From Burkholderia gladioli (GTDB taxonomy: Bacteria; Pseudomonadota; Gammaproteobacteria; Burkholderiales; Burkholderiaceae): 64,000 bases of DNA. The notes beneath the pieces were generated by a model. That model had not been told where the DNA came from and ran no database searches. It was given only the letters and a program-made list of their open reading frames with translations. This document shows positions 25,647 to 34,958 of this stretch, in pieces (position 1 is the first letter of the stretch; each line of letters opens with the position of its first letter). The stretch covers positions 2,976,001 to 3,040,000 of the forward strand of contig NZ_CP009323.1 of NCBI RefSeq assembly GCF_000959725.1. The letters are read 5' to 3'. Made by a program: the position numbers and the translations under genes.

Positions 25647-26807
25647 TTATCCCCGCTGCCCAAACTCCGCTTCCTGCGCCGTCCATCCCGCCACCCGCTC
25701 GCTCAACGTCAACCCGAGCCCCGGCCGCGTCGGCACGATCATCCGCCCGTCGCGCGTCTCGAGCTTCTCGTTGAACAGCGGTTCGAGCCATTCGAAGTGT
25801 TCGACCCACGGCTCGCGCGAGTACGCCGCCGCCAGATGCACATGCAGTTCCATCGCGAAGTGCGGCGCGAGCATCATGCCGGCGTGCTCGGCCAGCGTGG
25901 CCACCTTCAGGAACGGCGTGACGCCGCCCACGCGCGGCGCGTCGGGCATCAGGTAATCGGCGCCGCGCTGGCGGATGAATTCCCAGTGCTCGGACACGCT
26001 CGTCAGCATCTCGCCAGTGGCGATCGGCGTGTCGAACTGCGCGGCGAGCGCGGCGTGGCCTTCGGCGTCGTAGCAGTCGAGCGGCTCCTCGATCCAGATC
26101 AGGTCAAATTGTTCGAACGTGCGGCACATGCGTTGCGCGGTCGGGCGGTCCCATTGCTGGTTTGCGTCGACCATCAGTGGGAACGTGTCGCCCAACTGCT
26201 TGCGCACGGTCGAGACGCGATGGATGTCGAGCGTGCAGTCGGGCTGGCCGACCTTCAGCTTGATACCGCCGATGCCCTTCTCGCGCGAGATTTCGGTGTT
26301 CACAAGCAGTTGATCGAGCGGCGTATGCAGGAAGCCGCCCGAGGTGTTGTAGCAGCGCACCGAATCGCGCTGCGCGCCGAGCAGCTTGGCCAGCGACAGG
26401 TTCGCGCGCTTCGCCTTCAGATCCCACAGCGCCACATCGAACGCGCCGATCGCCTGCGCCGCCATCCCGCTGCGGCCCACTGATGCGCCGGCCCAGGCGA
26501 GCTTGTCCCACAGCCGCGCGATGTCGTTCGGATCTTCTTCGAGCAGCACCGGCGCGATTTCCTTCGCATGTGCGAACTGGCCCGGCCCGCCGGCACGCTT
26601 CGAATAGCTGAAACCGAGGCCGCGGTGGCCGTCGGCCGTCTCGATCTCGACGAACAGGATCGCGATTTCGGTCATCGGCTTCTGGCGGCCGGTCAGCACC
26701 TTCGCGTCGCTGATCGGATTGGCGAGCGGCAGGAACGTCGAGGCGATCCGAATCCACTTGATGCGGTCGTTCGATGCTTGCGGCGTGAGCGGCTTGACGG
26801 TGTTCAT
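25647..26807 (-). CDS. Galactarate/L-talarate dehydratase (enolase superfamily)
   Basis: A 386-residue mandelate-racemase-type enzyme. Motifs match characterised L-talarate/galactarate dehydratase: FSYSKRAGG, AGASVGRSGM, CYNTSGGFLHTPLDQ, KLKVGQ (the base KxK pair), VDANQQWD with metal ligands, IATGEM, and APHFAMELH with the catalytic His. The product would be 5-keto-4-deoxy-glucarate. The start ATG (26805-26807) follows a purine-rich AAGGACCC. It is the last gene of a leftward cluster, with its own pair of LacI-type operators 64-105 bases upstream. Confidence 0.9.
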   Translation of the reverse strand: MNTVKPLTPQASNDRIKWIRIASTFLPLANPISDAKVLTGRQKPMTEIAILFVEIETADGHRGLGFSYSKRAGGPGQFAHAKEIAPVLLEEDPNDIARLWDKLAWAGASVGRSGMAAQAIGAFDVALWDLKAKRANLSLAKLLGAQRDSVRCYNTSGGFLHTPLDQLLVNTEISREKGIGGIKLKVGQPDCTLDIHRVSTVRKQLGDTFPLMVDANQQWDRPTAQRMCRTFEQFDLIWIEEPLDCYDAEGHAALAAQFDTPIATGEMLTSVSEHWEFIRQRGADYLMPDAPRVGGVTPFLKVATLAEHAGMMLAPHFAMELHVHLAAAYSREPWVEHFEWLEPLFNEKLETRDGRMIVPTRPGLGLTLSERVAGWTAQEAEFGQRG

Positions 26808-26870
26808 GAGCAGGGTCCTTGACTTAGGCTTGAAGGCCGCAAGCGCATGGTGCGCGCGACCCGAATTGAG

Positions 26871-26911
26871 TGATTGCGCAATCATTCTAGCAAAGACTGA
26901 TTGCGCAATCA
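26871..26911. promoter_or_regulatory. Two LacI-type operators upstream of the dehydratase gene
   Basis: The perfect palindrome TGATTGCGCAATCA occurs at 26871-26884 and again at 26898-26911, with dyads 27 bp apart. The same 14-mer occurs beside the lacI-family gene at 30.65 kb. The CG at the dyad is typical of LacI-family sites. Confidence 0.8.
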
Positions 26912-26969
26912 TCGGCGTTAACACCGAAGGCGAATCGAAGCGGCCGAAATGACCGACACAGCGCGTCGG

Positions 26970-27812
26970 CTACAGGCCGAACGGCCAGATCCGCTGCACG
27001 GTGCGATGCCAGATTTCCTGGCGATCCTCGAAAGGCATGAAGTCGAGATGATCGCGATAGAGCGCGATCGCTCGCGCATACGACAGGTGGGGCAGGCACA
27101 CCGGATGATCGGTGCCCCACATCAGGCGCTTCGGCCCGAATGCGTCGTACACCTGCTTGAGCAGCGCGAACGCGTCGGCCTACGGAAACGCCTGCTTCGA
27201 TAGAGACCACAGATGCGAGATCTTCACGAAGACGTTCGGAAAGCGCGCCAGCGCGAGCAGGTCGCGAATCTGGTCGGTGCGTCCGGGTGGGGTGTCGGCC
27301 ATGTGATCGATGACCACGGCGAGATCGGGATGGCGATCGATCAGCGCGGCGATCTGCGGCAGGCGCCCAGGCACGGTCAGCACGTTCATCGGCACCTTCA
27401 GCGCCTCGCAGCGCGCCCACAGCGGCGCCATCAACGGGCCGCCGAGCCAGTCGCTCTCGGCGCTCGCGAACGGGCTGATGCGCACGCCGCGAAAGCCCTG
27501 TTCGGTCAGCGCATCGACATGGTCTGGCGCGGCCGGATCGGCCGGATCGACACGCGCCACGCCGTGGAACCGGCCGGGATATCGCTTGAGCACGTTGGCC
27601 AGATAGCGGTTGTCCCAGCGATAGTGGATCACCTGGATCAGCACGGTGCGCGCGATGCCGTGCCCGTCCATCATCCGGATCAGGCGCTCGGCGCTTGCGT
27701 CAACCCCGGGCGGCACCTGCGCGCCGGCCGCGAACGGGTAGGCCGGATCCGAGGCCCAGACATGCACGTGCGAATCGATCAGGAGCGGCGGTTCAATGGA
27801 GGGGAGCGTCAT
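26970..27812 (-). pseudogene. Amidohydrolase-2 family lactonase, interrupted by an in-frame TAG
   Basis: A 280-codon frame starting MTLPSIEPPLLIDSHVHVW (HxH metal motif) carries the TIM-barrel blocks of PF04909: VLIQVIHYRWDNRYL, GFRGVRI, VIDHMADTPPG, FVKISHL and LMWGTDHP. The last Asp ligand lies after the break. The codon at 27180-27182 reads TAG between KQAFP and ADAFALL, and the same frame then continues to its natural end at 26970. Homologues hydrolyse sugar or aromatic lactones. One base change (for example TAC or TAT, Tyr) would restore it. It could be a decaying gene, a sequencing error or, less likely, a read-through codon. Confidence 0.8.
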
Positions 27813-27916
27813 GGTGCGCGGGGTCTCGGCAAGGCAGAAAAGGCGCATCCGCGCGGCACCGGCCGGCGTGCGGACGGGGAGGCGGCATAGCGCGCGATCG
27901 AGCGGTCGCGCCGGGT

Positions 27917-29170
27917 TTATCGCGCGGTGGAGACGGCCGCCTCGGCGCCGCACGAGCCGATCCGGCCCGACGCGTGACGCTCGTAGATCAGCAGGGCGAC
28001 GCCACCCATCAAGGCCAGCACGCCGAGCAGCACGAAGCCGACGATGAACGAGCCGGTCGCGGCCTTGGTCATGCCGACTAGAAAGCCGGCCAGCGTGTCG
28101 CCGCCGCCCGCGCCGATGCCGTTCATGATGCCGGCCGCCGAGCCCACCGCCTCGGGTGCCACCGAAGCCTGCAGGATCGACCAGATGTTGGGCGTGTAGC
28201 TGCTCGCGAAATAGCCGAGCGCTAGTGTGATCAGCGCGAGCTTGCCGTAGCCGCTCGTCACGACCGGCAGCAGCATCAGCAGCACGCCCGGCAGCAGCAG
28301 GGCGCTGGCCGCGATCCGGATGCGCTTGCCGGTGCGGTCGCTGATGCGCGACATGAAGGGCGCCAGCACCACGGCGGCCAGATATGGCAGCGCGCTGGCG
28401 ATGCCCTGCTCCGCGCCGGTGATGCCGATCGACTTGACGGCCAGCGGAATCCACAGCGTGATGCCCCAGAACAGCATGCCCTGCATCACGTAGCTGAACA
28501 GGATCAGGTAAAACGACGGGCCGCCGAGCACCGCGAGCGTCAGCTTCGGCGCTGTGCTGCCGCGCTTGGGCGGCGGATACGGCGCCGCCGACTGCGGCTT
28601 CAGCATCGCGAGATAGAGCGGCACGATCACCAGCAGGCCGAGGCCGCCCGCGATGTAGAACAGCACGCGCCAGCCGAACGCGTCGTACAGCGGCGTGAGC
28701 AGCATGAAGCCGATGCCGAGCGCGAGGAACTGGCCGTAATACTGGATCACGGCGTTGGCCTTGGTGCGCTCGTTCGGCGCGAACCAGGCGGTCGCGAAGC
28801 GCGATTGCTGCGGCCAGTAGATGCCTTCGCCGATCCCTAGCAGTACGCGGCAGATCAGCAGTACGGCGATCGAATTCGTCATCCCGACGTAACACGTCGC
28901 CACCGACCACAGCGCGAACGTCCACGCCGCCACGTATTTCGGGTCCCAGCGCCGGGTCAGGATGCCGCCGATCACGTTGGCCACGGCATAGCCGATCAGG
29001 AACGCCGTCAGCGCCCAGCTGGCCGTGGCCGCCATGTTCGGGGCGGCGAAACCGAAGTCCTTCGCGATCGAGGGCAGCGCCACCGACAGCGCGATCCGGT
29101 CGAGATACGCGACGAACAGGCCGGCCAGCAGGCTGCCGCCGATGCGTGTCCATTTGTGCGATGCGTTCAT
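27917..29170 (-). CDS. MFS transporter (anion:cation symporter-like)
   Basis: A 417-residue protein with twelve hydrophobic segments. Typical MFS motifs are FVAYLDRIALSVALPSI in helix 1 and RVLLGIGEGIYWPQQS in helix 4. GGAG precedes the ATG at 29170. It lies 48 bases downstream of another transporter in the same leftward unit. Sugar-acid uptake is inferred from context. Confidence 0.85.
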   Translation of the reverse strand: MNASHKWTRIGGSLLAGLFVAYLDRIALSVALPSIAKDFGFAAPNMAATASWALTAFLIGYAVANVIGGILTRRWDPKYVAAWTFALWSVATCYVGMTNSIAVLLICRVLLGIGEGIYWPQQSRFATAWFAPNERTKANAVIQYYGQFLALGIGFMLLTPLYDAFGWRVLFYIAGGLGLLVIVPLYLAMLKPQSAAPYPPPKRGSTAPKLTLAVLGGPSFYLILFSYVMQGMLFWGITLWIPLAVKSIGITGAEQGIASALPYLAAVVLAPFMSRISDRTGKRIRIAASALLLPGVLLMLLPVVTSGYGKLALITLALGYFASSYTPNIWSILQASVAPEAVGSAAGIMNGIGAGGGDTLAGFLVGMTKAATGSFIVGFVLLGVLALMGGVALLIYERHASGRIGSCGAEAAVSTAR

Positions 29171-29218
29171 GTGTGTCTCCTGCTTCGTTGATCGGCGCCT
29201 GCCGTGTTGTGCGTGGTG

Positions 29219-30562
29219 TTATCCGTGCGCGACGGCGGCGTCGCGTGTCTGCGATCCGGCATCGTCGAGCTCGATACGTTCCAGCTTGCCGACGATCAGA
29301 AGATAGGACAGCGCACCGAGCAGGGACAGCGCGGCGATGTAGGTCAGCGCGACCTCGAACGAGCCGGTGAGCTTGATCATCGCGCCGATCGCCAGCGGCG
29401 TGACGATGCTGGCGAGGTTGCCGCACAGGTTGAAGATGCCGCCGCTGATGCCCATCGCGTGCTTCGGCGAGACGTCGCCGACGATGCACCAGCCGAGGTT
29501 GCCGACGCCCTTGGCGAAGAACGCGAGCGACATCACACCAATCACGAGCGCAGTCGAATGAACGTAGTTGGCGGCCACGATCGAGCACGACAGAACGAGC
29601 CCGGTGATGATCGGCGTCTTGCGCGCGGCCGACAGGCTGAAGCCGCGCTTGAGCATCCAGTCCGACCAGGCGCCGCCGGCCAGGCCGCCGATGCAGCCGG
29701 CGATCGCCGGGATCGAGGCCACCAGCCCCACCTTCAGGATCGACATGCCTTTCGCCTCGATCAGATAGGTCGGGAACCAGGTCAGGAAGAACCACGTGAT
29801 CGAGGTCAGGCAGAACTGGCCGATGTAGATACCGACCATCATCCGGTGCGCGGCGATTGCCTTCACCTGGCGCCAGCTGAACGGGCGCGGGCTGTCGCCC
29901 ATCTTCGGTAGCCCGCCGCCGGCTTCGATGTAGGCCAGCTCGGCGGCGTTCACGCGATGGTCGCGCTGCGGCTCGCGCACCACCTTCAGCCACCAGAGGC
30001 CGATCAGTACGCCCACCGCGCCCGTCGTGTAGAACACGTAGTGCCAGCCCCAGGCGCTGACCGTGTAGGTCATGATCGGCGTGAACACCGCCAGCGCGAA
30101 ATACTGCGCGAGCTGGAACACCGAGGTCGCGAAGCCGCGCTCGGCGCTCGGGAACCACATCACCGTCAGCCGGCTGTTGCACGGGAAGGCCGGCGATTCG
30201 GCGATCCCCATCAGGAAGCGCAGGGCGAACAGGGCCGCGAACGCCGATGCGAACAGATGCACGTAACCCTGCATGAACGTCAGCACCGACCAGACGATCA
30301 GGCTCACGCCGAGCACGAGACGCGCGCCGAAGCGGTCGAGCAGCAGGCCGCCCGGAATCTGCATGCTGGTATAGGCCCAGCCGAACGCGGAGAACGCGAC
30401 GCCCATCGTCAGCGCGTCGAAGCCGAGGTCGTGGCGCATGCTCGGCGCGGCGATCGACAGCGTCGCGCGGTCGACGTAGTTGAAGGTCGTGACGATGAAG
30501 ATCATCGCCAAGGTGAGCCAGCGCACCTTGGTGCGCCGGGATGTGTCGGGTCGTGCGGCCAC
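29219..30562 (-). CDS. MFS sugar-acid (glucarate/galactarate-type) transporter
   Basis: About 447 residues. AGGAGG six bases before a GTG at 30560-30562 decides the start; longer frames begin with TTG and lack a ribosome site. Features of the ACS family are NYVDRATLSIAAPSM in helix 1, FLMGIAESPAFPCNSR in helix 4, and IGQFCLTSITWFFLTWFPTYL in the second half. Relatives GudP/GarP import glucarate and galactarate, matching the dehydratase downstream. Two operators lie about 90-125 bases upstream, shared with the divergent lacI-type gene. Confidence 0.87.
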   Translation of the reverse strand: MAARPDTSRRTKVRWLTLAMIFIVTTFNYVDRATLSIAAPSMRHDLGFDALTMGVAFSAFGWAYTSMQIPGGLLLDRFGARLVLGVSLIVWSVLTFMQGYVHLFASAFAALFALRFLMGIAESPAFPCNSRLTVMWFPSAERGFATSVFQLAQYFALAVFTPIMTYTVSAWGWHYVFYTTGAVGVLIGLWWLKVVREPQRDHRVNAAELAYIEAGGGLPKMGDSPRPFSWRQVKAIAAHRMMVGIYIGQFCLTSITWFFLTWFPTYLIEAKGMSILKVGLVASIPAIAGCIGGLAGGAWSDWMLKRGFSLSAARKTPIITGLVLSCSIVAANYVHSTALVIGVMSLAFFAKGVGNLGWCIVGDVSPKHAMGISGGIFNLCGNLASIVTPLAIGAMIKLTGSFEVALTYIAALSLLGALSYLLIVGKLERIELDDAGSQTRDAAVAHG

Positions 30563-30648
30563 GCCTGCCTCCTGAAGTGGATCGGTCGGACGAATCGCAG
30601 TGGGCTTTCCGTGTCGACGCGTCAACGTATTTTTTGACGATCATACAG

Positions 30649-30688
30649 TGATTGCGCAATCATTCAATTGATTTTGGTTGCGCAATCA
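30649..30688. promoter_or_regulatory. Two LacI-type operators between the sugar-acid transporter and its regulator
   Basis: TGATTGCGCAATCA at 30649-30662 is perfect. TGGTTGCGCAATCA at 30675-30688 has one mismatch. The dyads are 26 bp apart, close to the 27 bp at the dehydratase promoter. The pair can control both divergent genes. Confidence 0.8.
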
Positions 30689-30790
30689 CTGTCGTTTACA
30701 CTGAGGCGGGATTCGTCGGTCGCCGGTCTGGCGAACGCGGATCGTGTTCTAATCCCTCCGCATGAACAGGACGGGGAGGAGAGTCAACAG

Positions 30791-31834
30791 ATGAAGAAGA
30801 AAGACGTGCGCGCCGCGCCGGTCGACAGCGCGGCGTCGGGGCATAGCGTGACCCTGATCGACGTAGCGCGGGTGGCCGGCGTCGCGCCGATGACGGTGTC
30901 GCGCGCGCTGAACCGTCCCGAGCTGGTGCGCGCCGATACGCAGAAGAAGGTGCTCGACGCCGTGCGCGCCACCGGCTACGTGCCGAACCTGCTGGCGGGT
31001 GGCCTCGCCAGCAATCGCAGCCGTTTGGTCGCGATCCTCGTGCCCACCATCACCAATTCGATTTTCGCGGATACCGTGCAGGCGATCATGGACGGCCTGT
31101 CGCGCTTCGGCTACCAGACGCTGCTGGGCCTGACCGCCTATTCGACGCAGCGCGAGGAAGAACTCGTCGAAGCGATTCTCGGTCGCCGACCCGACGGCAT
31201 CGTTCTGGCCGGCACGCTGCACAGCAAGGCGACGGTCGAGCGGCTGTCGAAGGCGAAATTGCCGGTAGTGGAAATCTGGGATCTGACCAGCAAGCCGATC
31301 GACATGGTGATCGGCTTTTCGCACGAGAAGGTTGGCAAGGAAGTCGCGCGCCATCTGGTCGGCAAGGGCTATCGCTCGTTCGGCGTGGTGTCGGTGGACG
31401 ACCCGCGCGGCCTGCGTCGCCTGAAAAGCCTCAAGGCGGAACTGGCGGTGCTCGGCATGGCCGAGCCCGCCGTGGCCGTGATGCCGGCGCCGGCCACGTT
31501 GCAGGCGGGGCGGGAAGGGGCGGGGCGGCTGCTCGAGGCGGTGAAGCCCGACGTGATTGTCTGCAGCTCCGACACGCTCGCGCAGGGCGTGCTGGCCGAA
31601 GCGGCCAGCCGCGGCCTGCGCGTGCCGGCCGATCTGGCGGTGATGGGATTCGGCGATCTGAGCACGGCCGCGCAGGTGTTTCCTGCGTTGTCCACCGTGC
31701 GCATCGACGGCGCGGCGATCGGCACGAGCACGGCCGAGGCGCTGCTCGCGCGCTTCAACGACGCCGGCGACGCGGCGGCCGCCGCCGTGAGGATCGACAA
31801 GGGATTCACGATCGTGGAGCGGCAGAGCGCCTGA
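30791..31834 (+). CDS. LacI family transcriptional regulator of the galactarate cluster
   Basis: A 347-residue regulator. The N-terminal LacI helix-turn-helix reads VTLIDVARVAGVAPMTVSRALNRPELV, with the hinge helix near NLLAGGLASNRS. A periplasmic-binding-like effector domain follows: LVAILVPTITNSIFADTVQAI, RRPDGIVLAGT, and ALSTVRIDGAAIG at the end. The ATG at 30791 follows GGGGAGGAGAG; the upstream open frame lacks a better site. The four identical-type palindromes at 26.9 and 30.65 kb are its likely operators, with autorepression implied. The inducer is presumably a hexarate or its lactone. Confidence 0.9.
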   Translation: MKKKDVRAAPVDSAASGHSVTLIDVARVAGVAPMTVSRALNRPELVRADTQKKVLDAVRATGYVPNLLAGGLASNRSRLVAILVPTITNSIFADTVQAIMDGLSRFGYQTLLGLTAYSTQREEELVEAILGRRPDGIVLAGTLHSKATVERLSKAKLPVVEIWDLTSKPIDMVIGFSHEKVGKEVARHLVGKGYRSFGVVSVDDPRGLRRLKSLKAELAVLGMAEPAVAVMPAPATLQAGREGAGRLLEAVKPDVIVCSSDTLAQGVLAEAASRGLRVPADLAVMGFGDLSTAAQVFPALSTVRIDGAAIGTSTAEALLARFNDAGDAAAAAVRIDKGFTIVERQSA

Positions 31835-31871
31835 GACGTGACGTTCGCGGCTCTCCCGGCTTCCTGCGAAA

Positions 31872-32013
31872 TCAGCCCGGCGCCCAGCCTGGCAACGCGC
31901 CCACCGCCGCCACCGAAATCTCCCCCGATCGCTCATGTGCCGCTTCCAGCAGCGAGCATGCGAGCGCGCCATCGCCACGCTGTGCGGCGGCGACGAGCGC
32001 GATGTGCTCGGCT
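31872..32013 (-). pseudogene. C-terminal remnant of a GntR/FadR-type regulator
   Basis: Leftward frame: QAEHIALVAAAQRGDGALACSLLEAAHERS, ending GALPGWAPG. This matches the last helices of FCD-domain GntR regulators (EH..IV.AL...D...A...M..H). The rest is lost at an 8-bp tandem repeat tract, upstream of which the frame has a stop. Confidence 0.4.
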
Positions 32014-32049
32014 TGCCTATCTGCCTATCTGCCTATCTGCCTATCTGCC
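32014..32049 (+). repeat. Octanucleotide tandem repeat TGCCTATC, 4.5 copies
   Basis: Four perfect contiguous 8-mers occupy 32014-32045, followed by TGCC. A unit not divisible by three changes reading frame with each gain or loss. It separates the GntR remnant from IS21 debris. Confidence 0.8.
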
Positions 32050-32301
<252 letters not shown>

Positions 32302-32389
32302 AAACCACCGCGTGATACAGAGCCCGGGTGGGCCGGATTGACTTCGGCGAATCGCCGAAAGGTGGGGCAGTATTCAGTCGGCGTCGACA

Positions 32390-32549
32390 GGTTCAGTCGG
32401 CCAAGATGAACGACCACGATCCCTACGCCTATCTCAAGGACGTCCTTGCACGGCTGCCGGTGCGTCCGGCAGCTCGGCTCGACGAACTCTTACCCGGAGC
32501 TGGAAATCAGAACCGGCCTAACCACCGGATGGGTTCACCGGACGCTCAC
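32390..32549 (+). pseudogene. IS66 transposase (TnpC) C-terminal remnant with right end
   Basis: AKMNDHDPYAYLKDVLARLP followed by ARLDELLP is the conserved C-terminal tail of IS66 transposases. CGCTCAC at 32543-32549 is one mismatch from the inverse of the GTAAGCG terminus seen at 23720. It is fused directly to the IS21 remnant. Confidence 0.7.
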
Positions 32550-32675
32550 GAGGCACCCGCCCGAACCAGTGGATGTAAATCGAAAATTGGCTGGATAGGG
32601 GCGCGAGGCATTCGAGGTGCTGCGGCCGACGACGATGGTCGGCCGTTCATGCCGCCGGCATCATTCCAAAGCCGA

Positions 32676-32834
32676 CTAAATGCGGGACGTCAGGCCCAAA
32701 TCGGCTTCGCGGACACGAGGGCGGTCGGCATCGCAGTCGAGTGATCTGCAAGTCATCCAGTACACGGCGGACGATACGATCAGCCCGATCACCATGCCGA
32801 TATCGATGTTGCCCAACAAGCTCGCGAAGGGCGC
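32676..32834 (-). pseudogene. C-terminal remnant of a membrane permease (NCS1-like)
   Basis: The leftward frame contains LLGNIDIGMVIGLIVSSAVYW, a single strongly hydrophobic helix with the look of the last helix of nucleobase:cation symporter-1 permeases, followed by a polar tail. No upstream part is recognisable. The rest of 32,550-33,187 holds no supported gene. Confidence 0.35.
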
Positions 32835-33187
32835 CGTGCGACGAGTCAAGGGTGAAGCGCGGGGTGGGGCGGGCCGCGCGCGCCTCGGCTCGACGCACGG
32901 CAAAGCCATGGTCGCGGGAAGGTGACGGCGAACGGGGTACGGCGATGGTGCGGAAAGGGAGGCCCTGAGCTGAATGCATGAGGGGCATTCGTCCGAGCCG
33001 CGATCGCGGCGAGGCTGGATTCGACGCGTGGGAGGTCGGCCAGGTTGCCACGATGCAGGCTGGCGAAGACCATATTCGAAACGACAGGGCGCCTGGACGG
33101 TTGGTGTGCTCGGCCCTCGACCGCTCGCCGGCGAGCGGCCCGCCGCTGGCCGCGCTGACGGGGCGGCGGCACCGGCTGGACCTGTGT

Positions 33188-33751
33188 CTAATGCGGAGCC
33201 AATCGTGCGATTAGCGCCGGTAGATCGGTCCACGTAACGCGTCGCACCGGCAGGATGACGTTCGCGCCGGGAAAGGTATCGGTGAATGGGGCCGACTCGT
33301 TGCCTCCGATACGCCGGTAGAACTCTCGCGCCTGCGTATTGCCATCGAGTACGTAAAGGTAAAGCGGCCGCCCTGGCCAGCTTTCGATCGCGCGGGCGGC
33401 GCACTGTGCAAGCAGCCGCTTGCCAAGGCCGCAGCCCTGGAACGCGGGAAGGACGTGTAGGTTGTCGAGGTAGACGCCGTATTCCGGTTCCGACGCCGGC
33501 CTGAGACAGCTGAAGCCTGCAGGCGCGCCATCGACGCGACCGAGCGAGATCTCTAGCGGTCCGTCAGCACCTTCGAGCAGGCGGGCCCGCCACGTGACGC
33601 GACGCTCGGCCGGAGCCTGATGCATCAAGTAGTCGGCCGGTAGCAGCCCGGCATACGCGTGCTGCCAACTGAGGGTATGGATGTCAGCTATTGTGTCAAC
33701 GAAGCATTCGTCGTAGGGACCGGCAATGAGAGGAAGATCGATGCGAGGCAT
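33188..33751 (-). CDS. GNAT family N-acetyltransferase
   Basis: A 187-residue GNAT protein (start MPRIDLPLIAG at 33751). The core acetyl-CoA motif is VYLDNLHVLPAFQGCGLGKRLLAQ, where Q/G-x-G-x-G/A sits as QGCGLG, followed by LYLYVLDGNTQAREFYRRIGG. N-terminal DTIADIHTLSWQHAYAGLLPADYL resembles small-molecule GNATs. The substrate is unknown. It looks intact amid decayed neighbours. Confidence 0.8.
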   Translation of the reverse strand: MPRIDLPLIAGPYDECFVDTIADIHTLSWQHAYAGLLPADYLMHQAPAERRVTWRARLLEGADGPLEISLGRVDGAPAGFSCLRPASEPEYGVYLDNLHVLPAFQGCGLGKRLLAQCAARAIESWPGRPLYLYVLDGNTQAREFYRRIGGNESAPFTDTFPGANVILPVRRVTWTDLPALIARLAPH

Positions 33752-34175
33752 AGGGAAGCTCTTGAAGGCGACTTTTGCATTCTGCCGCATTGCAGGGCTT
33801 ACCGGCAGCGATTGATCGTGACCAGCGTGCTGCTGAGCGCCCATCTCCTAGGCCGCTCCGTCGATGTACCGCAGCCCGGGCGAGGGTCGCAGGGCGCGGG
33901 TGCGGAGGCTGGTGCCGTCCGCGGCCTGGGTCCGGTGCTGGGCGGCACCGCCACACGAGGTCGACGTTCCGATGAACCGCTCGCCGGCGGTCGTCCGGGT
34001 TGGGCCGAGGAGTTGCTGCCAAGCCAACACGGTGCGCTCTGGACGGTCGATTTTTGAGGAGGCCACGTTCAGCGTGCGTTTTCACACAGCCTCGGCCAGA
34101 AGCGGCCGGTCGACGAATCGAGATGAATTGGCGACAATCGTCATCCAATCGCATTGTGAGCCGTCGCGTATTAAC
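33752..34175. other. Gene-poor stretch with probable transposon debris
   Basis: No supported gene is present. CACAGCCTCGGCCA at 34086-34099 also occurs at 25583-25596. Both look like ends of the same unidentified insertion sequence. A leftward frame at 33848-34066 is unrecognised. Confidence 0.35.
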
Positions 34176-34664
34176 TTGACCAGAACAGTGGTGGTTGAAA
34201 ATTCGGGTTCGGGGACAAGCTGGCTTTCGGAGCAGTTTGCAATCTTGCTCGGCGGTGCCTGGGCGGATTTTGCCCTGCTCAACTGGGAGCCAGGCGGCTA
34301 CAACCTGGCCAGGAAGCGAGAGGAAGTCATCTCAATGGCGCGTGTCGCGGCCGCCGAAGAGTGTTGGGTAATCGAAGGCATCTATGGCTGGATTGTTTCA
34401 GAGATTCTGCCGGCCGCGTCTGCACTTGTCTGGATAGATGTGGATTAAGCTGAATGTGTCGCGAACATCCACCAACGTGGAATGCGACGTGGCGCGGATG
34501 CGCAGTCGTTCGCAGAATTGCTGGGTTGGGCCGAGTCGTACTGCTCTCGTTCAGGATCGAGTTCGTATGGCGCGCACAAGGCGATATACAACGCGTTTGA
34601 GGGACCAAAGGCACGCCTGAAATCCAGAGTCCAGGTTACTGCCTTCGCTAGCAGCTTCGCCTGA
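34176..34664 (+). pseudogene. P-loop nucleoside/topology-modulation kinase-like protein, doubly inactivated
   Basis: A frame starting TTG (MTRTVVVENSGSG...) reads FAILLGGAWADFALLNWEPGGYN, EECWVIEGIYGWIVSEILP and LVWIDVD, then TAA at 34446-34448, and continues in the same frame AECVANI...RRGADAQSFAELL to a natural end at 34664. This matches the adenylate-kinase-like topology modulation family. The Walker A is ENSGSGTS: the invariant Lys of GxxGxGKS/T is Thr and the first Gly is Glu. GAA to TAA explains the stop. A dead gene. Confidence 0.75.
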
Positions 34665-34808
34665 GGATGCCGCCTCAACCCAAGCGGACAGTGGCTCGAT
34701 CGACGACCGACATTGTTCGGTGGGGCGACGTGTAGCGCTCGGATGCCGGACGGCTCGCGGACGTAGTCTATCGGCCAACAGCCGTCATTGATGCACCATT
34801 CCACGTGG

Positions 34809-34958
34809 TCACGCCTTCTTGACGAATTCCGATTTCAGGCTCATGGCACCAAAGCCATCGATCTTGCAATCGATATCGTGGTCACTGTCCACCAGCCGGA
34901 CATTTTTTACCTCGGTGCCCATCTTGATCACGCCAGCTGAATCCTTCACGTTGGTCAT
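34809..34958 (-). pseudogene. PhnA-domain protein, C-terminal remnant
   Basis: A 49-residue leftward frame: [20 protein letters not shown], then [20 protein letters not shown] and LKSEFVKKA. This is the C-terminal SH3-like half of PhnA/YjdM proteins, whose N-terminal zinc-ribbon half is missing. Downstream to 35,232 nothing else is recognisable. Confidence 0.6.

Noticed and set aside
27180..30659. 1159-codon open frame on the minus strand
   Set aside because: It is an out-of-frame shadow of two MFS genes that merges into the amidohydrolase; only its last part is real protein.
32014..32049. CRISPR-like repeat
   Set aside because: Contiguous 8-mers without spacers; a simple tandem repeat.
33848..34066. 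72-codon minus frame MASSKIDRPERTVLAWQQLL...
   Set aside because: No recognisable domain, no ribosome site, in a debris zone; noted only as unrecognised.
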